Shown piece by piece: positions 1 to 9,870 of a stretch of DNA of 64,000 bases (position 1 is its first letter; each line of letters opens with the position of its first letter). A program made the translations under genes and the position numbers. A model generated the notes under the pieces. It saw only the letters and a program-made list of their open reading frames with translations, was not told the origin of the DNA and did no database searches. The DNA is from Streptomyces sp. NBC_01116 (GTDB lineage: Bacteria; Actinomycetota; Actinomycetes; Streptomycetales; Streptomycetaceae): assembly GCF_041435495.1 (NCBI RefSeq), contig NZ_CP108644.1, forward strand, positions 7,053,501 to 7,117,500, read 5' to 3'.

Positions 1-1294
1 GCATCGGGGTCGCGGTGCGCTCCGGGTTCACGCAGTTGACCCGGATGCCGTCCTCGGCCCATTCGTCCGACAGCGCCTGGGTCAGGTTGACCATGGCGGC
101 CTTGGTGGAGGAGTAGAGGCTGTACTCGGCGCGGCCGCGCGTATAGCTGCTGGAGGTGAAGAGCAGCAGCTGCCCGCGGCTCTCGGCCAGGTACTTGTAC
201 GAGGTGCGGGCGATGTTCACGGGCGCGAGGTAGTTGACCTCCATCGCCTCGCGGACCGTGGCGTTGTCGGCCTGGTCGAGCCGGCCGATGCGCAGTACGC
301 CCGCCGTGTTGACGACGAAGTCGATCCGGCCGGTCTCGGCGTACGCCGTGGCGAACGCCTCGTCCACGTGGTCGGGGTTCTCGACGTGGGTGCCGGTCGT
401 GGAGCGCCCGAGGGCGTAGACGTTCGCCCCGTACTCCCGCGCTATCCGGGCGATGTCGCCGCCGATCCCGTACGAGCCGCCGAAGACGAGCATGGTCCGG
501 CCCGCCAGCCGGTCCCGGTAGAACTCCTCGCCGCTGTGCGCCGGGGCCGTCGTGGAGGCGAGCTGGAACAGCTTGTCGGCGATGAAGACGTCGACGGGCT
601 GGGTCACCTTCATGTTGTACTCGTCGCCGGTCACCACGTGGACGGGGACGTCGGGCAGGTACTTCACGACGACCGAGCAGTCGTCGGTCGCCTGGAAGAA
701 CGGGTCCGCGGCGGCGTGTTCGTACGCGGTGCGGATGGTGGAGAGCCGGAAGCCCTGCGGGGTCTGCCCCCGCCGGAGCCGGGCGCGGTCGGGCACCTCG
801 GTGATGAACTCCCCGTCGTCCCCGTGCGTCCGGGTGACGATGACGGTGTCGGCCGACGGGATGGCCACGTCGACGGCGCTGTAGCGCTCCAGCGCGGCCA
901 CGCACTCCGTGACCACGCGCTGGGACAGCATCGGGCGCACGGCGTCGTGGAACAGCAGGTTGCAGTCCTCGTCGGCGCCGGACCGCCCGGACACCGCGGC
1001 GATCGCGATGTTCGTCGTCTCGCTGCGGGTGGCGCCCCCGGCCAGTACCGCCGACACCTTGCGCAGCCCCGCCCCGGCGACGATCTTCTCGGCCTCGGCC
1101 ACATGGCTCGGCGTCATCAGCACGATGACGTCGTCGATGTCCGGCGCGTTCTCGAAGACCCGCAGGGTGTGCTCCAGGATGGGCCTCCCCGCGATCTTCA
1201 GGAGCTGCTTCGGGATGGCGAGCCCGATGCGCTGGCCGGTGCCACCGGCGAGGACGACGGCGACGGTGCGGCGACGGGGGGCGAGCGTGGTCAA
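1..1294 (-). CDS. Bifunctional IspD-type cytidylyltransferase / SDR oxidoreductase (3' end cut by window)
   Basis: The first 431 codons are visible, reading leftwards off the window edge. The N-terminal half is a nucleotidyltransferase of the IspD/TarI type: residues about 11-21 read VAVVLAGGTGQ, followed by a PKQLL motif and a FHDAVRP motif. The second half is a short-chain dehydrogenase with a Gly-rich FGGSYGIGG motif, a TSSSY catalytic serine region and a YxxxK active site (YSSTK). This TarI-TarJ-like fusion makes an activated alditol phosphate such as CDP-ribitol for wall teichoic acid. The inference fits the next gene, a CDP-glycerol/ribitol polymerase on the same strand 91 bp upstream. 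The start is a TTG with an AGGAAG upstream; no in-frame ATG or GTG serves better. The exact alditol cannot be read from sequence. Confidence 0.85.
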   Translation of the reverse strand, partial: MTTLAPRRRTVAVVLAGGTGQRIGLAIPKQLLKIAGRPILEHTLRVFENAPDIDDVIVLMTPSHVAEAEKIVAGAGLRKVSAVLAGGATRSETTNIAIAAVSGRSGADEDCNLLFHDAVRPMLSQRVVTECVAALERYSAVDVAIPSADTVIVTRTHGDDGEFITEVPDRARLRRGQTPQGFRLSTIRTAYEHAAADPFFQATDDCSVVVKYLPDVPVHVVTGDEYNMKVTQPVDVFIADKLFQLASTTAPAHSGEEFYRDRLAGRTMLVFGGSYGIGGDIARIAREYGANVYALGRSTTGTHVENPDHVDEAFATAYAETGRIDFVVNTAGVLRIGRLDQADNATVREAMEVNYLAPVNIARTSYKYLAESRGQLLLFTSSSYTRGRAEYSLYSSTKAAMVNLTQALSDEWAEDGIRVNCVNPERTATPM

Positions 1295-1385
1295 GTGGAG
1301 CCTGCTTCCTGTCGGGGTGAGGGTGGACGAGAGGCCCGGACGCGGAGCGTCCGGGCGAAGCGGGGTGCGCGGCGGCCGTACGCGC

Positions 1386-3401
1386 TCAGGCCGGCTGGCG
1401 CGGCTGCTGGCCGGGGAAGCCGGGCTGGTCCGGGTGCTCGACGGGGAAGTCCCGGATCCCGGACCGGTACAGCGTGTTCGCGGCCTCGGCGAAGCGGATG
1501 GTCGACGGCGGGTTGTCCGGACCCAGCAGGTATTCCTTGAGCTGTTCGCGGTACGGGGCCATCACGTCCTGGTCCACGGAGAGCATGGCGGTGAGCGCCG
1601 TCTCCAGACCGTTGCACTCGGCGTCCAGGAGGTACGAGGCGTACGCGGTGCGCTGCTCGTTGCGGAACTCCGCGTCGGGGAGTCCTTCGAGATTGAAGAT
1701 GGCGTACGGCTTACGGGTCGCCACGAAGTCCGAGACCACGCTCGACATGTCCCCGATGAGCAGGTCGGAGTGGTTGAAGCAGTCGTACAGCGTGGGCACC
1801 TTGTCGGTCACGACATGGTGCGCGTCGACGGGCAGCGAGTCCCAGTACAGCGCGCCGGCCTGGTGGCGGAACTTACGGATACGGGTGGTCCGCTCCGCCT
1901 CGGTCAGGTCCGGGTACTTCGAGCGGACCCCCCGCTCCTGGAGCGCGGCGAGGCGCTTGTCGATCCGGGCCAGCCGGCGGCCCGCGGTCTTCGAGTCGAG
2001 GATCTTGCGCCCGAACCGGCGGGTGTTGTCCTCCTGGAGGAGCGCGATGATGCGCCGGTGCGCGGCCGCGGCCGCGGGGGAGCGGGTGCCGGTCAGCGGG
2101 TGCGGCTTGTAGATGATCCGCAGCTGCTCCTTGTACGAGAGCAGGGTGCGTATGAGGTGCTCGCCCGCCGGGATGACGGAGGTGTAGCAGGCGTCGTCCG
2201 TCCAGCCTTCCCAGGTGGGGGCGTAGATGACGGTGGGTATCTCGTTGTCGACCGAACCCGTCCAGCGGCGCAGGGGCATCAGCTGCGGCCGGCCGACCTC
2301 CACGATCTGGTGGGCGGTCACCGCGTGCTTGATGCGCTCGTAGCGGTCGCGTCCGGCGCGTCCGGCCACCCAGATCTCGTCGAAGACCTTGCTGACCCGG
2401 TTGCTGCTGGCCAGCTTGTCGCTGTCGCCGTGACCGATGAAGACGTGCTTGACCTCGTGCCGCTGGAGCATGTGCACGTTCTTTCCGGCGTTGCCGGGGT
2501 AGAGCGTGACGCGGAGCTCGGGCATCTCGACGCGGGCCAGGTACTCGGCCTTGGGGACGCAGATGACCGGCACGGAGGTGGCGTCCAGGAAGCGCAGGGT
2601 GGCCCGCTCGCGCAGCACGATGATGGGGCGCAGGTCCAGCTCCTCCAGCGACTCCAGCCACATGTTCACCTGGTACATGAAGTCCCGGGAGACGGCGGCG
2701 AAGGTGAAGTACAGGGCGACCTGCGGCCGGTACTGCCCGAGCTGCCAGTTCAGCTCGTCGAGGGCCTCGTCGGGGGTGGGCAGGATCAGCGCGTTCCGGG
2801 CGCCGGGCAGCAGGACGAGCACGGCCAGGAAGGCGAGCCAGACCGTGGCGATCCCGCCGAAGGTCACGTACTTCCAGTCGTCCGTGGCGACGGTGCCGAT
2901 CGCACCGGCCACCAGCGGGACGTCCAGGTGCAGCGTCTTGCGGACGTGCTTGCTCGTCAGGAACGGATGCGGCAGGCGGCGGATGCCCAGGGCTTCGAGG
3001 TCCAGCCCGCGCGTGGTGAAGGGCAGTGCCGCGCGTTCGGACTTGACCCGCTTGACCATCGCCCCGTAGACGAGCTGCAGGGTGAAGAGCAGCAGCAGGC
3101 CCACCGCCGTCATCTGGATGACGAACGAGTCGAGGTCGATGATGGCGCCGCAGAGCGCGAGCAGCAGGAACTGGCGGATCAGGAAGCGGATGGTGAGCCC
3201 GAACCGCGAGTCCCGCAGCCGGTCCAGGGTGGAGGACTCGGCGGTGTGCAGGAGCAGGTCGGCCAGATAGCTGACGGCGGCCGCCGCGGCGAAGACGGGC
3301 AGCGACACCATCACGACCGCGGCCATCATGGTCACGAAGCTCAGCACCAGAGCAGCTGTGATCAGGACCCCCAGCACGGCCTGACGTTTTTGCTTGCCCA
3401 T
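1386..3401 (-). CDS. CDP-glycerol glycerophosphotransferase family protein (teichoic acid polymerase)
   Basis: A 671-residue protein with an N-terminal membrane region (hydrophobic segments at about residues 10-45, 70-110 and 165-190). A TagB/TagF-type glycerophosphotransferase domain follows, with typical motifs such as IGHGDSDKL, IVEVGRPQ, VIYAPTWEG, IYKPHPLTG and LIGDMSSVVSDF. The family transfers glycerol- or ribitol-phosphate from a CDP donor to growing cell-wall teichoic acid on the inner face of the membrane. The membrane-anchored N-terminus is common in actinobacterial members. It lies directly upstream of, and is probably co-transcribed with, the cytidylyltransferase/SDR fusion. The ATG start is preceded by GAGGGG. 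Confidence 0.88.
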   Translation of the reverse strand: MGKQKRQAVLGVLITAALVLSFVTMMAAVVMVSLPVFAAAAAVSYLADLLLHTAESSTLDRLRDSRFGLTIRFLIRQFLLLALCGAIIDLDSFVIQMTAVGLLLLFTLQLVYGAMVKRVKSERAALPFTTRGLDLEALGIRRLPHPFLTSKHVRKTLHLDVPLVAGAIGTVATDDWKYVTFGGIATVWLAFLAVLVLLPGARNALILPTPDEALDELNWQLGQYRPQVALYFTFAAVSRDFMYQVNMWLESLEELDLRPIIVLRERATLRFLDATSVPVICVPKAEYLARVEMPELRVTLYPGNAGKNVHMLQRHEVKHVFIGHGDSDKLASSNRVSKVFDEIWVAGRAGRDRYERIKHAVTAHQIVEVGRPQLMPLRRWTGSVDNEIPTVIYAPTWEGWTDDACYTSVIPAGEHLIRTLLSYKEQLRIIYKPHPLTGTRSPAAAAAHRRIIALLQEDNTRRFGRKILDSKTAGRRLARIDKRLAALQERGVRSKYPDLTEAERTTRIRKFRHQAGALYWDSLPVDAHHVVTDKVPTLYDCFNHSDLLIGDMSSVVSDFVATRKPYAIFNLEGLPDAEFRNEQRTAYASYLLDAECNGLETALTAMLSVDQDVMAPYREQLKEYLLGPDNPPSTIRFAEAANTLYRSGIRDFPVEHPDQPGFPGQQPRQPA

Positions 3402-3700
3402 GGGCTGCCGACCCCTCCCTCAAATGATCTTGTGCGGCGCTGGCTACGGTGCCGGCCAGTAACAGGGACTGCCGCACGTCACAGTGGGGGCCGTGCCGCG
3501 ATGAGACTCCGACGCGGACGGTGTGTAAGGAACTTGTGAAGCATCCGATCAAACTTTAGACACTGGTCGGACTCAACCGAGAACTTTCAAGGGTTAAAAG
3601 TAGAACAATTGTCGTCTGGATGCCGAACAGTTATGAACGCTTGGCTGTCACGTGATCGAATTGCGGGATATGCGTCACATGTAACTGCGGTGGCGTCGGC
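3402..3700. other. AT-rich intergenic region
   Basis: About 300 bases without a gene. Positions 3540-3690 are much more AT-rich than the surroundings, which fits a promoter region and long leader for the leftward teichoic acid genes, and the 3' flank of the Tat-exported protein gene. I could not assign a convincing -35/-10 pair or a hairpin terminator. Confidence 0.4.
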
Positions 3701-4744
3701 TCAGTTCGCGGTGCCCGGAGCCGGGCACGCGTAGACGGCCAGGAGCCGACGCTCCGGTGTCTTGACGGAGAAGCCCACGCAGAGCTGGAGCTCCGGTGCG
3801 GCCCGCACCGCCAACCCCTCGGGCTCGCGGTACTCCAGCTCGGGCGCCACGGTGACCTTGCGGCGGCCCGCGACCTCGCCGGTGCGCACATCGAACGCCG
3901 ACACGAAGGTGTCGCCCCCGCCCGACGGAGGGTTGGCGCCGTCCTCGTCCGTGTAGCCCTTGCCGGTCAGCTGGTAGATGTGGTTCCCGTGCAGCGCGCA
4001 CCCCTGGACCCACTCGCCCTCCCGCAGGGCGCCGTCGGCGACGGTGTGCAGCGGTTCGTACCGTCCGTCGAGGAAGTCGTCCGCCCGGTAGACCGCGTAA
4101 TGGTGCGCCTCGCCGACCCAGTGACTCACCAGGACCCGGCCGTCCACCGGATCGAACGCGGGATGGAGCTGGCGGCTGCCCGGCAGCGGCCGGTGATGCC
4201 GCACGGCCGGCGACGAGCTGTCCAGGACGGACCCGTCACGGAAGGGCACCCGGGCGACGGCACGTCCGTAACCGGTCCGCTCGTCCACGTCGGACTCCAC
4301 CCACAGAGCCACGTCCTCGCCGGAGGACTCCACGCCCATCGAGACCCCGTGGCCGAACCCCCGTAGATACATGTGCCCGACGGCACTCCCCGCGAGGGAC
4401 AGCACCGAGACGCACAGGTCGCCCGCCATCTTCCGGTCGTGACCGGACACGGGCTCCTCCTCGTCGGGGAGCCGGAGCCCGTCCGCCATCACCTGCAGCG
4501 TGTACACCCGGTCGCCCGCGGCGTCGAAGGCGAACGACTGGGGCCCGCTGACGGTGCGCAACGGACTCGGCGGAAGCAGTCCGACCGCCTCCTCCACGGC
4601 GAACAGCCCGGCCGTCGCCGGGGGCCGCACACGGTCCTCGCGCCCGCTCACCCAGCTCAGCACGCCGCCCGCCGCGGCGATCGCCGCGCCACCGCCCGCG
4701 AGGAGGACCGCCCTGCGGCCGAGGTGATTCCTGGTGTCCGTCAT
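3701..4744 (-). CDS. Tat-type exported protein of unknown function
   Basis: About 347 residues. The N-terminus has a twin-arginine pattern (GRRAVLLAGG) followed by an Ala/Gly-rich hydrophobic stretch, so export by the Tat route is likely. The mature part looks like a beta-propeller or WD40-like surface protein, with repeated short strands such as FAFDAAGDRVYTL, VDGRVLVSHWVG and GNHIYQLTGKGY. I do not recognise a catalytic motif. The ATG at 4744 was chosen because it gives a compact Tat signal; an in-frame ATG at 4771 is possible. Neither has a good ribosome binding site. It is a separate unit between the teichoic acid and fatty acid genes. Confidence 0.75.
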   Translation of the reverse strand: MTDTRNHLGRRAVLLAGGGAAIAAAGGVLSWVSGREDRVRPPATAGLFAVEEAVGLLPPSPLRTVSGPQSFAFDAAGDRVYTLQVMADGLRLPDEEEPVSGHDRKMAGDLCVSVLSLAGSAVGHMYLRGFGHGVSMGVESSGEDVALWVESDVDERTGYGRAVARVPFRDGSVLDSSSPAVRHHRPLPGSRQLHPAFDPVDGRVLVSHWVGEAHHYAVYRADDFLDGRYEPLHTVADGALREGEWVQGCALHGNHIYQLTGKGYTDEDGANPPSGGGDTFVSAFDVRTGEVAGRRKVTVAPELEYREPEGLAVRAAPELQLCVGFSVKTPERRLLAVYACPAPGTAN

Positions 4745-4917
4745 GCGGTGCGTGAACGCCGTCCTGCCCATGGACGGCGGCGACCGTCCACTTCCGGGGC
4801 TGCTGGGGGAAGAGATCAGGTCATTCTGTCATCACTCCACCGGGACCGGTCCGGGCAGGCACGGAGGGTACGACCCGTCGCCGGGCCGTACCCTCCGTGT
4901 TCCGTCCGTCGTGAGCG

Positions 4918-7047
4918 TTACGCCGGCACGCTCGCCACGCCCCGCTCCAGGAACGGCTTGCCGTTCACCCGCTGGGAGACGCCCTCACGGTCCAGGTACG
5001 GCGTGATGCCGCCCAGGTGGAAGGGCCAGCCCGCACCGGTGATCAGGCAGAGGTCGATGTCCTGGGCCTCGGCGACGACGCCCTCGTCCAGCATCAGGCC
5101 GATCTCCTGCGCCACCGCGTCGAGCACACGGTCACGGGTCTGCTCCTCGGTCAGGACGGTGTCGCCCTGCTTGAGGAGGGCCGCGACCTCGGGGTCGAGG
5201 ACCGGGGCGCCGGAGTCGTAGACGTAGAAGCCGCGCTTGCCGGCCTTGACGACCGCCGCGAGGTTCTCGGAGACCGTGAAGCGCTCCGGGAAGGAGCGGT
5301 TCAGGGTCTCGGAGACGTGCAGGCCGATGGCCGGACCGACCAGCTCCAGGAGCACCAGCGGGGACATCGGCAGGCCGAGCGGCTCGACGGCCTTCTCCGC
5401 GACCTCGACCGGGGTGCCCTCGTCGATGACGTTCTGGATCTCGCCCATGAAGCGGGTGAGGATGCGGTTGACGACGAACGCCGGGGCGTCCTTCACCAGG
5501 ACCGCGGTCTTCTTCAGCTTGCGGGCCACACCGAACGCGGTGGCCAGCGAGGCGTCGTCCGTCCGCTCGCCGCGCACGATCTCCAGCAGCGGGAGGATCG
5601 CGACCGGGTTGAAGAAGTGGAAGCCGACGACCCGCTCCGGGTTCTTCAGCTTCGACGCCATCTCGGTCACCGACAGCGAGGAGGTGTTGGTGGCGAGGAT
5701 CGCGTGCGCCGGGGCGACCGCCTCGACCTCCGCGAACACCTGCTGCTTGACGCCGATCTCCTCGAAGACGGCCTCGATGATGAAGTCCGCGTCCGCGAAG
5801 CCCTCGGCCTTGTCGAGGACACCGGAGACCAGGCCCTTGAGGCGGTTGGCCTTGTCCTGGTTGATACGGCCCTTGCCGAGCAGCTTCTCGATCTCGGCGT
5901 GGACGTAGCCCACACCCTTGTCGACGCGCGCCTGGTCGATGTCCGTGAGGACGACCGGGACCTCCAGGCGGCGCAGGAACAGCAGCGCCAGCTGCGAGGC
6001 CATCAGACCCGCGCCCACGACGCCGACCTTGGTGACCGGGCGGGCCAGGTTCTTGTCCGGGGCGCCGGCCGGGCGCTTGGCGCGCTTCTGGACCAGGTTG
6101 AAGGCGTAGATGCCGCTGCGCAGCTCGCCGCCCATGATCAGGTCCGCCAGCGCCTGGTCCTCGGCGTCGAAGCCGGCGGACAGGTCGCCGTCCTTCGCCG
6201 CCGCGATGATGTCCAGCGCGCGGTACGCGGCCGGGGCCGCACCGTGCACCTTGGAGTCGGCGATGGCCCGGCCGCGGGCGACAGCCGCGTCCCAGCCCTC
6301 GCCGCGGTCGATCTCGGGCCGCTCGACGGCGAGCTCGCCCTTGAGGACGGCCGCGGTCCAGATCAGCGACTGCTCCAGGAAGTCCGCGCCCTCGAAGATC
6401 GCGTCGGCGATCCCGAGCTCGAAGACCTGCTTGCCCTTGAGCTGGCGGTTCTGGTTGAGCGAGTTCTCGATGATCACCGAGACCGCGCGGTCCGCGCCGA
6501 TCAGGTTCGGGAGCAGCGCGCAGCCGCCCCAGCCGGGGACCAGGCCGAGGAAGACCTCGGGCAGCGAGAACGCGGGGATGGCGGTGGAGACGGTGCGGTA
6601 GGTGCAGTGCAGACCGACCTCGACACCGCCGCCCATGGCCGCGCCGTTGTAGTACGCGAAGGTGGGGACCGCGAGGCCGGAGAGGCGGCGGAAGACGTCG
6701 TGGCCGCCCTTGCCGATGGCCAGCGCGTCCTCGTGGCGGCCGAGCAGCTCGACGCCCTTGAGGTCGGCGCCGACGGCGAAGATGAACGGCTTGCCGGTGA
6801 TGCCGACGCCCGTGATGGTTCCCTCGGACGCCTCCTTCTCGACCTGGTCGATCGCGGCGTTCAGGTTCGCCAGCGACTGCGGTCCGAAGGTGGTCGGCTT
6901 GGTGTGGTCCAGGCCGTTGTCCAGCGTGATGAGCGCGAACCGCCCGGCGCCGGACGGCAGGTCCAGGTGGCGTACGTGCGCCTGGGTCACGACCTCGCCG
7001 GGGAACAGCTCTGCCGCACCCTTCAGAAGCTCAGTGGTGGAGCTCAC
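4918..7047 (-). CDS. fadB: Fatty acid oxidation multifunctional enzyme (enoyl-CoA hydratase / 3-hydroxyacyl-CoA dehydrogenase)
   Basis: A 709-residue FadB/FadJ-type protein. Residues about 20-200 form an enoyl-CoA hydratase domain with the oxyanion-hole region NGAAMGGGVEVG and the catalytic Glu context LPEVFLGLVPGWGG. From about residue 340 there is a 3-hydroxyacyl-CoA dehydrogenase with dinucleotide motif VGVVGAGLMASQ, then ATNTSSLSVTEMA and GFHFFNPVAILPLLE. It hydrates enoyl-CoA and oxidises the hydroxyacyl-CoA in beta-oxidation. Its ATG overlaps the thiolase stop by four bases (ATGA), so the two are translationally coupled and form the usual FadA-FadB pair. Confidence 0.95.
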   Translation of the reverse strand: MSSTTELLKGAAELFPGEVVTQAHVRHLDLPSGAGRFALITLDNGLDHTKPTTFGPQSLANLNAAIDQVEKEASEGTITGVGITGKPFIFAVGADLKGVELLGRHEDALAIGKGGHDVFRRLSGLAVPTFAYYNGAAMGGGVEVGLHCTYRTVSTAIPAFSLPEVFLGLVPGWGGCALLPNLIGADRAVSVIIENSLNQNRQLKGKQVFELGIADAIFEGADFLEQSLIWTAAVLKGELAVERPEIDRGEGWDAAVARGRAIADSKVHGAAPAAYRALDIIAAAKDGDLSAGFDAEDQALADLIMGGELRSGIYAFNLVQKRAKRPAGAPDKNLARPVTKVGVVGAGLMASQLALLFLRRLEVPVVLTDIDQARVDKGVGYVHAEIEKLLGKGRINQDKANRLKGLVSGVLDKAEGFADADFIIEAVFEEIGVKQQVFAEVEAVAPAHAILATNTSSLSVTEMASKLKNPERVVGFHFFNPVAILPLLEIVRGERTDDASLATAFGVARKLKKTAVLVKDAPAFVVNRILTRFMGEIQNVIDEGTPVEVAEKAVEPLGLPMSPLVLLELVGPAIGLHVSETLNRSFPERFTVSENLAAVVKAGKRGFYVYDSGAPVLDPEVAALLKQGDTVLTEEQTRDRVLDAVAQEIGLMLDEGVVAEAQDIDLCLITGAGWPFHLGGITPYLDREGVSQRVNGKPFLERGVASVPA

Positions 7048-8270
7048 TTGTTGCCTCCGTCAGCGTTGAAGTGCGGGTTCTCCCAGACGACGGTCGCGCC
7101 CATGCCGAAGCCGACGCACATGGTCGTCAGGCCGTAGCGGACCTCGGGCTGCTCCTCGAACTGCCGGGCCAGCTGCGTCATGAGCCGGACACCGGAGGAG
7201 GCCAGCGGGTGGCCGTAGGCGATCGCGCCGCCGTACTGGTTGACGCGGGCGTCGTCGTCGGCGATGCCGTAGTGCTCCAGGAAGGCGAGCACCTGCACGG
7301 CGAACGCCTCGTTGATCTCGAAGAGACCGATGTCCTCGATGGAGAGACCGGCCTGGGCGAGCGCCTTCTCGGTCGCCGGGATCGGGCCGTAGCCCATGAC
7401 CTCCGGCTCGACGCCCGCGAAGGCGTAGGAGACGAGGCGCATCTTCACCGGGAGGCCCAGCTCGTTGGCGACGTCCTCGGCGGCGAGCAGGGAGGCGGTG
7501 GCGCCGTCGTTGAGACCCGCGGCGTTACCGGCCGTCACGCGGCCGTGGGCTCGGAACGGGGTCTTCAGACCGGCCAGCGACTCCATGGTGGTGCCCGGGC
7601 GCATCGGCTCGTCGGCGGTGACCAGGCCCCAGCCCGTCTCGCCCGCCTCGGCGTTGGTGCGGCGCACCGAGACCGGCACCAGGTCCTGCTGGATCTTGCC
7701 GTTGGCGTACGCCTTGGCGGCCTTCTCCTGCGAACGCACCGCGTAGGCGTCGGCGCGGTCCTTGGTGATCGTGGGGTAGCGGTCGTGCAGGTTCTCCGCG
7801 GTCATGCCCATGAACAGGGCGGACTCGTCGACCAGCTTCTCCGACACGAAGCGCGGGTTCGGGTCGACGCCCTCGCCCATCGGGTGGCGGCCCATGTGCT
7901 CGACGCCACCGGCCACGACGACGTCGTACGCGCCGAAGGCGATGGAACCGGCCGTCGAGGTGACGGCGGTCAGCGCGCCCGCGCACATGCGGTCGATCGA
8001 GTAGCCCGGGACGGACTGCGGCAGACCGGCCAGGATTCCGGCGGTACGGCCCAGCGTGAGGCCCTGGTCCCCGATCTGCGTGGTCGCGGCGATGGCGACC
8101 TCGTCGATCTTCTTGGGGTCCAGGTCCGGGTTGCGGCGCAGCAGCTCCCGGATGGCCTTCACGACGAGGTCGTCGGCGCGGGTCTCGTGGTAGATGCCCT
8201 TGGGGCCCGCTTTGCCGAACGGGGTGCGGACGCCGTCGACGAAGACGACGTCCCGGATGGTACGAGGCAC
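7044..8270 (-). CDS. fadA: Acetyl-CoA acyltransferase (thiolase)
   Basis: A 408-residue thiolase. The acylation cysteine is in SIDRMCAGALTAV, the active-site His region is NQYGGAIAYGHPLASSG, and the second catalytic Cys is in TTMCVGFGMG. It cleaves 3-ketoacyl-CoA to acetyl-CoA in the last step of beta-oxidation and works with the downstream fadB, which it overlaps by four bases. The start is a GTG (protein begins MPRTIRDVVFVDG) with GGAG eight bases upstream. The frame stays open far upstream, but that part antisense-overlaps ribonuclease D and has no thiolase homology, so the GTG is preferred. Confidence 0.95.
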   Translation of the reverse strand: MPRTIRDVVFVDGVRTPFGKAGPKGIYHETRADDLVVKAIRELLRRNPDLDPKKIDEVAIAATTQIGDQGLTLGRTAGILAGLPQSVPGYSIDRMCAGALTAVTSTAGSIAFGAYDVVVAGGVEHMGRHPMGEGVDPNPRFVSEKLVDESALFMGMTAENLHDRYPTITKDRADAYAVRSQEKAAKAYANGKIQQDLVPVSVRRTNAEAGETGWGLVTADEPMRPGTTMESLAGLKTPFRAHGRVTAGNAAGLNDGATASLLAAEDVANELGLPVKMRLVSYAFAGVEPEVMGYGPIPATEKALAQAGLSIEDIGLFEINEAFAVQVLAFLEHYGIADDDARVNQYGGAIAYGHPLASSGVRLMTQLARQFEEQPEVRYGLTTMCVGFGMGATVVWENPHFNADGGNK

Positions 8271-8516
8271 GGTGGCTCTCCTCCAGGGTGCGGGATGGCA
8301 CTGCTGCGGGGCGCGCCACGGGGGCGCACCGCCTGCCTTCATGCTACTTGCGGGTAACCAGACTGCCCACCCCCCACGGCCGGAGCGTCGAAGGTCACAC
8401 CGCCCCGGCGCCCGGCAGGGCCCGCCGAAGCCGCCGCGCGATGGAGGAAAGAGCCCGTGAACCTGGCGCGATTTCGACCATCGGTTCGGTCCGCGGGCAG
8501 GGTCCGGGAAGCGGAA

Positions 8517-8541
8517 AACCCCCGGTCGGTGACCGGGGGTG
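8517..8541 (-). terminator. Rho-independent-like terminator of ribonuclease D
   Basis: A 9-bp perfect stem (8519-8527 with 8531-8539) and a 3-base loop, followed on the minus strand by TTTT. It lies about 30 bases after the ribonuclease D stop codon. Confidence 0.75.
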
Positions 8542-8569
8542 TTCGTTGCGTCACGGGAACGGGGGTGTG

Positions 8570-9841
8570 TCAGGAGGCGTCCAGCGCCCGCACCAGGAGC
8601 GGGGCGACCTGCTGGATCTGCCAGTTCCGCGCCCCGTACCCGGCGAGGGTGTCCTCGACGGCGCCCGGGGTCGGGTTCTTCGGCGGCTCCCAGCAGACCC
8701 GGCGCACGGTGTCCGGGGTGATCAGGTTCTCCTGGGGCATGTGGAGGCGCTCGGCCAGCTCGGTGACGGCGGTGCGGGCGGCCGAGAGCCGGGCGGCGGC
8801 GGCCGGGTCCTTGTCGGCCCAGGAGCGTGGGGGAGGCGGTCCGGCCGGCTGCTGACCGGGCTGCGGCAGCGCCGTCTCGGGCAGCGCCTTGGCCCGCTCC
8901 ACGGCCGCCTGCCACTGCTCCAGCTGACGGCGTCCCATGCGGTGGCCGAATCCCGGCAGCGCGGTCAGGGCCTGTACGTCGACCGGCAGCGCGAGCGCGG
9001 CCTCGATGATCGCGGCGTCGCCGAGCACCTTGCCCGGGGAGACGTCGCGGCGCTGGGCGACCTGGTCGCGGGCGGTCCACAGCTCCCGGACGACGGCCAT
9101 CTGACGGCGGCGGCGCACCTTGTGCATGCCCGACGTGCGGCGCCAGGGGTCCTTGCGGGGCGGCGCGGGCGGCGCGGAGGCGATGGCGTCGAACTCCTCC
9201 CGGGCCCACTCCAGCTTGCCCTGCCGCTCCAGCTCCTCCTCCAGCTCGTCGCGCAGGTCGATCAGGAGCTCCACGTCGAGCGCGGCGTAGCGCAGCCAGG
9301 GCTCGGGCAGCGGGCGGGTGGACCAGTCGACCGCGGAGTGGCCCTTCTCCAGGGCGTATCCGAGGACGTTCTCCACCATCGCGCCGAGGCCGACGCGCGG
9401 GAAGCCCGCGAGCCGTCCGGCCAGCTCGGTGTCGAACAGCGAGGTGGGGGTCATGCCTATGTCCCGCAGGCAGGGCAGGTCCTGGGTCGCCGCGTGCAGG
9501 ATCCACTCCGTGCCCGACAGCGCGGAGCCGAGTCCGGCGAGGTCGGGGCAGCCGACCGGGTCGATCAGGGCGCTGCCGGCACCCTCGCGCCGCAGCTGGA
9601 CGAGATAGGCGCGCTGGCCGTAGCGGTACCCCGAGGCGCGCTCGGCGTCGACGGCCACCGGGCCGGTGCCCGCGGCGAAGGCCGCGATCACCCCGGCGAG
9701 GGCGTCGTCGGACGTCACCACCGGGGGAATGCCCTCGCGCGGTTCGAGCAAGGGGATCGGCGCCGGGGCGACGTCGTCCGGGGGAGCGCCCCCGGTGGTT
9801 CGCAGTGAAGTGTCTGCTGCGGTCTCTTGGGCGTCGGTCAC
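8570..9841 (-). CDS. rnd: Ribonuclease D-type 3'-5' exonuclease
   Basis: A 423-residue DEDDy exonuclease with an HRDC domain. Exo motif I is PVAVDAERASGYRY, motif II is ILHAATQDLPCL, and motif III is RYAALDVELLIDL with the catalytic Tyr and Asp. Residues about 215-300 match an HRDC nucleic-acid-binding domain (LWTARDQVAQRRDVSPGKV, LPGFGHRMGRR). It is expected to trim stable RNA 3' ends in the cytoplasm. It lies downstream of whiI on the same strand, but a 28-bp palindrome separates them. From memory the rnd-whiI order is conserved in Streptomyces. Confidence 0.92.
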   Translation of the reverse strand: MTDAQETAADTSLRTTGGAPPDDVAPAPIPLLEPREGIPPVVTSDDALAGVIAAFAAGTGPVAVDAERASGYRYGQRAYLVQLRREGAGSALIDPVGCPDLAGLGSALSGTEWILHAATQDLPCLRDIGMTPTSLFDTELAGRLAGFPRVGLGAMVENVLGYALEKGHSAVDWSTRPLPEPWLRYAALDVELLIDLRDELEEELERQGKLEWAREEFDAIASAPPAPPRKDPWRRTSGMHKVRRRRQMAVVRELWTARDQVAQRRDVSPGKVLGDAAIIEAALALPVDVQALTALPGFGHRMGRRQLEQWQAAVERAKALPETALPQPGQQPAGPPPPRSWADKDPAAAARLSAARTAVTELAERLHMPQENLITPDTVRRVCWEPPKNPTPGAVEDTLAGYGARNWQIQQVAPLLVRALDAS

Positions 9842-9870
9842 GTGTCAAGGGTATCTGTGTATGCACGGAG

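Noticed and set aside
909..3539. Long rightward open frame of 876 codons
   Set aside because: It is the antisense shadow of the teichoic acid polymerase; composition is Arg/Gly/Val/Asp-rich with no family motifs, as expected in GC-rich DNA.
5017..7137. Long rightward open frame of 706 codons opposite fadB
   Set aside because: Low-complexity sequence rich in Asp/Arg/Leu/Val; fadB on the other strand has full domain motifs.
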